Program-made: the position numbers and the translations under genes
Shown here: positions 60,021 through 64,000 of the stretch, one piece after another
How the letters are laid out: the number at the start of each line of letters is the position of its first letter
Position numbering within the stretch: position 1 is the first letter of the stretch
NCBI RefSeq assembly: GCF_030846195.1
Contig: NZ_JAVCWH010000001.1
Span: 658,610-722,609 of the forward strand
From: Paracoccus yibinensis
Lineage (GTDB): Bacteria; Pseudomonadota; Alphaproteobacteria; Rhodobacterales; Rhodobacteraceae
DNA length: 64,000 nt
Direction of reading: 5' to 3'
The notes under the pieces: model-generated
Databases searched by the model: none
Told to the model about the DNA's origin: nothing
The model's input: the letters and a program-made list of their open reading frames with translations, nothing else

Positions 60021-61367
60021 CTATCGCGGGATCACGATTTCGGCGCGCAGCCCCCCCAGCCGCTGTCCCCGCCCCAGCCTCAACTGTCCGCCATGCGCAC
60101 GCGCCACGTCCGCGGCAATGGCAAGGCCCAGGCCCGCACCCCCGCCACTGTTGCGTCCCCGCGCGGGGTCCAGCCTGGTGAATGGCCGCATCGCCGCATC
60201 CAGGCTGTCGTCCGGGATGCCGGGACCGTCGTCCTCGACCCCGATGCGCAGGCTGCGCGGCCCAAGCGTGGCATCCAGTTCCGCACGGGTGCCATAGCGT
60301 GCGGCATTGCCAAGCAGGTTTTCCAACGCGCGGCGCAGCATGTCGGGCCGGAAGGTCGCGCGCCCGCCAGCGTCGCCGTCCAGGCCGCGCAGCCTGGCCT
60401 GCTGGCCCGCGCGTTGCGCATCGGCAAGGATGGCCTCCAGGAACTCGGCGACCGGGACGGGTTCGGCCGGGCTGTCCTGCGCCTCGTCCCGTGCGTAATC
60501 CAGGAAGGCATCCACCATGCGGTTCATCTCTGCGATGTCGCTTTCCATCGCGCGCAGATCCTCGTCATCGGGGGGCATGTCGGACGACATCATCGACAAG
60601 CCCAGCCGCAGGCGCGTAAGCGGCGTGCGCAGGTCATGGCTGATGCCCGACAGCATCATCTTGCGCTGTTCGTTCTGGCGTTCCAGCCGGTTGCGCATGT
60701 CCAGGAAGGCGGTGCCCGCGCTGCGCACCTCGGACGCGCCAGAGGGACGATAGGCCACGATCCGGCCCTTGCCGTAATCTTCCGCCGCTTCGGCCAGCCG
60801 ACGGATGGGACGCAACTGATTGCGCAGGAAGACCGTGGCGATCCCTGTCATCAGAAACGAGGTGAACACCATCAGCACCAGCAGCTGATGGGGATTGGAC
60901 GCGCTGACCCTGCGGCGGTCGAAGGCCAGGGCATAGGGTCCGGCCTCGCCATCGATGGTGACGATCACCCGCTTGTCGTCGCTGGCCAGATCAATCGCCC
61001 GGATCGCGGGCAGCGTCTCGCGCAGCACCTCGATCACGATGCGGCCCGAAAAGTCATAGAACAAGCGTCTGTCGCCCTGTTGGCTGCCCGCAGGCTCACT
61101 GATGGTCACATCGAGCGGCACGGCGATTTCGCGGCCCGCGTCACGCTGTCCCCCTGCGCGATCGATGCGCGCCGCGACAAAGGCCAGTTCGCGCGCCATG
61201 CTGCTGGTCATTTGCCGGGTCACATCCTCGAAATGGCGCTGCAGGAACATGACGCTGACCACCAGCGTGACGACAACCACGGGCAGGAACAGGATCAGCG
61301 CCGCGCGCCCGTAAAGCCCGCGCGGCAGAAATCCCTTCAGCCAGCCGTCGCCTGCCTGGTTTGCCAT
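60021..61367 (-). CDS. EnvZ-like membrane sensor histidine kinase
   Basis: This 448-residue kinase has two membrane helices (about 22-42 and 165-185) with a periplasmic domain of about 120 residues, a HAMP linker, a HisKA domain with His244 in SGISHDLRTPLTRLRLGL, and a HATPase with N-box LLGNAARY, DDGPGIP and GAGLGLAIA. It closely resembles EnvZ-type osmosensor kinases of alphaproteobacteria. The start is ATG 61367. The partner response regulator is not adjacent; the gene diverges from an MBL hydrolase. Confidence 0.9.
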   Translation of the reverse strand: MANQAGDGWLKGFLPRGLYGRAALILFLPVVVVTLVVSVMFLQRHFEDVTRQMTSSMARELAFVAARIDRAGGQRDAGREIAVPLDVTISEPAGSQQGDRRLFYDFSGRIVIEVLRETLPAIRAIDLASDDKRVIVTIDGEAGPYALAFDRRRVSASNPHQLLVLMVFTSFLMTGIATVFLRNQLRPIRRLAEAAEDYGKGRIVAYRPSGASEVRSAGTAFLDMRNRLERQNEQRKMMLSGISHDLRTPLTRLRLGLSMMSSDMPPDDEDLRAMESDIAEMNRMVDAFLDYARDEAQDSPAEPVPVAEFLEAILADAQRAGQQARLRGLDGDAGGRATFRPDMLRRALENLLGNAARYGTRAELDATLGPRSLRIGVEDDGPGIPDDSLDAAMRPFTRLDPARGRNSGGGAGLGLAIAADVARAHGGQLRLGRGQRLGGLRAEIVIPR

Positions 61368-61401
61368 GGAAACCCCTGTCGGTCGTGCTAAGGCTAATGG
61401 C

Positions 61402-62262
61402 ATGGACGGACGGACGAAAGACCCCCTGCGCATCCTGGCCCCGAACCCGTCGCCGCTGACCGGGCCGGGCACGACGACCTTTCTGCTTGGCCGGTCCGAG
61501 GTCGCGGTGATCGACCCGGGACCCGACGATCCCGGCCACCTGGACGCGATCGTGCAGGCTGGGCGGGGTCGGATCAGCCATATCCTTGTCACGCACGCGC
61601 ACCTTGATCACAGCGGCGGCGCGCGCCGTCTATCCGACATGACCGGCGCACCGATCCTGGCCTACGGCGACGCGCTGTCGGGCCGATCGCCAATGATGCG
61701 GCGGCTGGCGGATCAGGGCGTCGGCGGAGGCGAGGGGCTGGATCTGGCCTTTGCCCCCGACATTTCCCTTCGCGACGGAGACGTCGTCCAGGGCGACGGC
61801 TGGCAACTGGTAGCCATGCACACCCCCGGCCATGCGGGTGGCCATCTGAGCTTCCTGTGGGACGACCAGATCTTCTGCGGCGATCTGGTGATGGGCTGGT
61901 CCTCGACCATCATCTCGCCCCCGGACGGGGATCTGGGGGATTACCTGCGGTCGCTGGACCGCCTGGCGCAGTTACGGCCACGCCGCCTGCTGCCCACGCA
62001 TGGCGACGCCATCGAGGAACCACTGGCCCGCCTGGCCGACCTGGCCGCCCACCGGCGCCAGCGCAGCGCCCAGATTTTGGCTGCACTGCGTAATGGCCCC
62101 GCGGATGCCGCAACGCTGGCGGCCCGCATCTATGAGGTGGCCCCTGCCCTGATGCCCGCCGCCACGCGCAACGTCCTGGCGCATCTTCTGGCCCTGTCCG
62201 ATCTGGGCGCCGTGGCCCCGCTTGATCCGCTTGGTCCGGACACAAGATTCATGTCTTTGTGA
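61402..62262 (+). CDS. Metallo-beta-lactamase-fold hydrolase
   Basis: This 286-residue hydrolase has the MBL motif THAHLDHSGGARRL, the later HTPGHAGGHLSF and CGDLVMGWSSTII blocks, and a C-terminal winged-helix-like region of about 70 residues (RRQRSAQILAAL and ATRNVLAHLLAL). It is of the LACTB2/hydroxyacylglutathione-hydrolase-like group. ATG 61402 is preferred; AAGG lies upstream. The substrate is unknown. Confidence 0.85.
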   Translation: MDGRTKDPLRILAPNPSPLTGPGTTTFLLGRSEVAVIDPGPDDPGHLDAIVQAGRGRISHILVTHAHLDHSGGARRLSDMTGAPILAYGDALSGRSPMMRRLADQGVGGGEGLDLAFAPDISLRDGDVVQGDGWQLVAMHTPGHAGGHLSFLWDDQIFCGDLVMGWSSTIISPPDGDLGDYLRSLDRLAQLRPRRLLPTHGDAIEEPLARLADLAAHRRQRSAQILAALRNGPADAATLAARIYEVAPALMPAATRNVLAHLLALSDLGAVAPLDPLGPDTRFMSL

Positions 62263-62321
62263 AAAAATCCGCATTCGCCCTCTGGACGACCTTGCGGCCC
62301 ATTGCTATACGGCCCCCGTGT

Positions 62322-62396
62322 TCCGGCGTAGCTCAGCGGTAGAGCAGTTGACTGTTAATCAATTGGTCGTAGGTTCGATCCCTACCGCCGGAGCCA
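62322..62396 (+). tRNA. tRNA-Asn (GTT)
   Basis: The acceptor stem TCCGGCG/CGCCGGA, D arm, anticodon arm with loop CTGTTAA (anticodon GTT), T arm GTAGG-TTCGATC-CCTAC and encoded CCA end all form. Integrase remnants begin about 120 bp after it, so it is the probable attachment site of a lost or still-present element. Confidence 0.96.
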
Positions 62397-62514
62397 GTAT
62401 CCTATCACTAGCTTGAAGATATTGGATATTTCCCCTTCGTGACCGCAGTCCGGGGATGGAGTGCACGACTCGGTGCACATGGCGATGCCCAACGCATTGC
62501 ACAGGAGGCTCCGA

Positions 62515-63640
62515 ATGTCGCGGAGTCGAAACGGTCAAATACATCTATATCGCCGCGGAGCCGGCTACCTGTGGCGACGGCGATGGCCATCCGGCACCAA
62601 TCGGCATCAAGCAGAAACAAACTGTTTTTTGTGTTTTTCTCTTCGCACTCAAGTCCCCTCCGACGCGAAGATACTGTCCGCTCGTCTCACAGGAGATTAC
62701 TGACCATGCCTTCGCCATGACGGTGGGGAATGGAATGGCGATTGAGCCTCAGATCATGGCACGGATGCTCACCGAACTTGCTCGGTTTGAGATCGCAGCC
62801 TTTGAGCAGGAGAGAGCCTATGCTCCCGCCCGGTGCCCAGTTGCCGCTCGATGTGCCATGGAGCGACAGCTCGCGATCAGCGAAGCCCTCCGTCAGGCCT
62901 TAGCTGTTGGGGATCGAGAGGTCGCAAGGGCACCGCTCCGCACGGTTGCGAGACACCTCGGCATTCACCTGGATGAGAGTGACATCGACTGGCCGGCGCT
63001 GGCTTATCAAGCCAGCCGCGTCCTGGTTGATATTGCTAAAGAACGGGCGCGCCGCGAGGACGGGCAGTACATCAACCAGAGCGACTGGTTCCAAGCGGGG
63101 ATGAACGTTGCTGCTCATTCTGCCAGGTTTACGCATGTGGCGAGCGCAGATTTGCTGGGCTCGTTCGCCTTGGCCGGAGATCGTGATCACACCCCATCCC
63201 AGTTCGCTTCGCGACCCGATGCCACCGGCTGTCGTGCTGTCGAGATCAAAGAGGGGGCGCAGTCATGTGCGCAGAAGACCGCTGGCTTGAAGGACCATAG
63301 TTCCGCAGCAACAAAGTACCAGCCCGTCGAACCTAACATATCTACCGCCGCGCCAATGCCCTTGCAGAAGCCACCGGCGGAACGTGTGAACAGACCTGCA
63401 ACCGTTGATTTGCGCAAGCTATCTGATGGCAGTTGCCGGACTTTCAAGGCTGGACATGACCTGCACCTTGGGGAAATGCTGACGCTGCATTTCGAACTGA
63501 AAGCCCTCGGCTATGGCAACGATTGGTCCCGAATGCAGCGACCCAACCCAGCCGCTGGCAAAAAATGGGTCGAAAGCAATCTCGGGAAGCCGGAATTTGC
63601 AGTGAAGTACTGGGTCGAGATGCTGGGCGATATACCGGAC
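62515..63640 (+). pseudogene. Frameshifted tyrosine-type integrase remnant
   Basis: AGGAGG lies 6 nt before ATG 62515, and the first about 60 codons read as the N-terminus of a tyrosine recombinase (IHLYRRGAGYLWRRRWPS, then SLRTQVPSDAKILSARLT). The frame ends at TGA 62701. In another frame the same protein continues: EITDHAFAMTVGNGMAIEPQ, then LGIHLDESDIDWPALAYQAS. Removing one G at 62692-62693 joins the two frames as LTEITDHAF. The catalytic C-terminus is absent; at about 63640 the frame enters a serine recombinase. The composition is less GC-rich than the window. It is not functional. Confidence 0.75.
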
Positions 63641-64000
63641 CGGCCGGACTTCCTGCGCCTGTCGGCCGACCTAGCGGCGGGCCGCTTCGATCTCGTGCTG
63701 GCCGAGAGCCTCGACCGGATCAGCCGGCCGATGAAGGACACCGCCGAGTTCTACGCCATCGCCAGCTTTCACGGGATCGCCATCCACACAGTGGATGCGG
63801 GCGAGATCGACAAGCTGCGGATCGGCATCACCTCGATCATGGCCGAGATGCTCATCGACAACCTGCGCGCCAAGACCCACCGAGGACTGAGGGCACGGGT
63901 GGAGGCGGGGCAATTCCGCAGGGACTATACCCGCCATCTGGCCGAGCAGAACCGCGGCGCGGCGGACCGTATAGCCCGGCGCAACAGCGTCCTTCGTGGC
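63641..64000 (+). pseudogene. Truncated serine recombinase fragment (fused in frame)
   Basis: From about 63641 the same open frame reads as a serine recombinase: RPDFLRLSADLAAGRFDLVLAESLDRISR, HGIAIHTVDAGEIDKLRIG and KTHRGLRARVEAG follow known large resolvases. The first about 60 residues with the catalytic serine are missing. After EAG the sequence jumps to a C-terminal-like RRDYTRHLAEQNRG stretch, so another internal deletion of perhaps 200 residues is likely. The feature continues off the window edge. The exact ends of each part are approximate. Confidence 0.7.

Overview
The window reads as a chromosomal segment of a high-GC alphaproteobacterium of the Rhodobacteraceae, most likely Paracoccus or a close relative. 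The evidence is the CrtW/CrtZ pair, which closely resembles the Paracoccus astaxanthin enzymes as I remember them, a VPLPA-CTERM protein, a tatABC plus DUF815 operon, a B12-dependent ribonucleotide reductase, TRAP transport genes, a fused cytochrome oxidase subunit I-III and strong G/C third-position codon use. Most of the window is housekeeping and metabolic chromosome. The right edge (about 62.4-64 kb) is mobile-element debris next to a tRNA.

Layout: 0-6 kb holds a large hybrid sensor kinase running off the left edge, a small repeat-only RTX protein, and a divergent PepSY protein - response regulator - sensor kinase operon. Between them lie TGTCAG repeats spaced 11 bp apart. 6-8.4 kb is tatA-tatB-tatC-DUF815 on the minus strand. 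8.6-18.5 kb carries MarC, an aspartic protease, a PhoD-like phosphatase, a sugar epimerase family protein, TerC, a CorC/CNNM protein, a uracil/xanthine permease, a Bax-inhibitor protein and a quinone oxidoreductase. 18.6-21.8 kb has an XRE regulator, hisN, mgtE and 5-formyl-THF cyclo-ligase. 22.3-25.9 kb is nrdJ, with a DnaA box upstream. 26-30.4 kb has a VPLPA-CTERM surface protein, crtW-crtZ and a PQQ sugar dehydrogenase with cytochrome c. 30.4-36 kb has an internally deleted 2-hydroxyacid dehydrogenase pseudogene and a TRAP transporter - amidase operon whose binding protein carries a Tat signal.

36.3-39.7 kb is a 1113-residue serralysin-type RTX metalloprotease followed by a small exported beta-sandwich protein. 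40-45.5 kb is a complete dipeptide-type ABC operon. 45.8-50.4 kb has tRNA-Glu, a cell-wall amidase, a lipoprotein, gatA-gatC, a Rieske protein and hppD with a divergent Lrp regulator. 51-56.2 kb is a terminal oxidase cluster (ctaG, CopD-like, subunit II, fused I-III) with a DUF2231 gene embedded on the opposite strand. 56.4-62.3 kb has a DUF2147 protein, lon with a good heat-shock promoter, an EnvZ-like kinase and an MBL hydrolase. tRNA-Asn at 62.3 kb is followed by a frameshifted tyrosine integrase fused in frame to a doubly deleted serine recombinase.

Themes: protein export and secretion recur (Tat, two RTX type I substrates, Tat-dependent TRAP binding protein). GC-rich hairpins sit after the first gene of several export/transport operons, which suggests differential expression within those operons. 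I found no CRISPR array, rRNA or complete defence system. The most distinctive signals are the RTX/PepSY/two-component locus with its direct repeats, the serralysin with its small partner, and the chimeric recombinase remnant.
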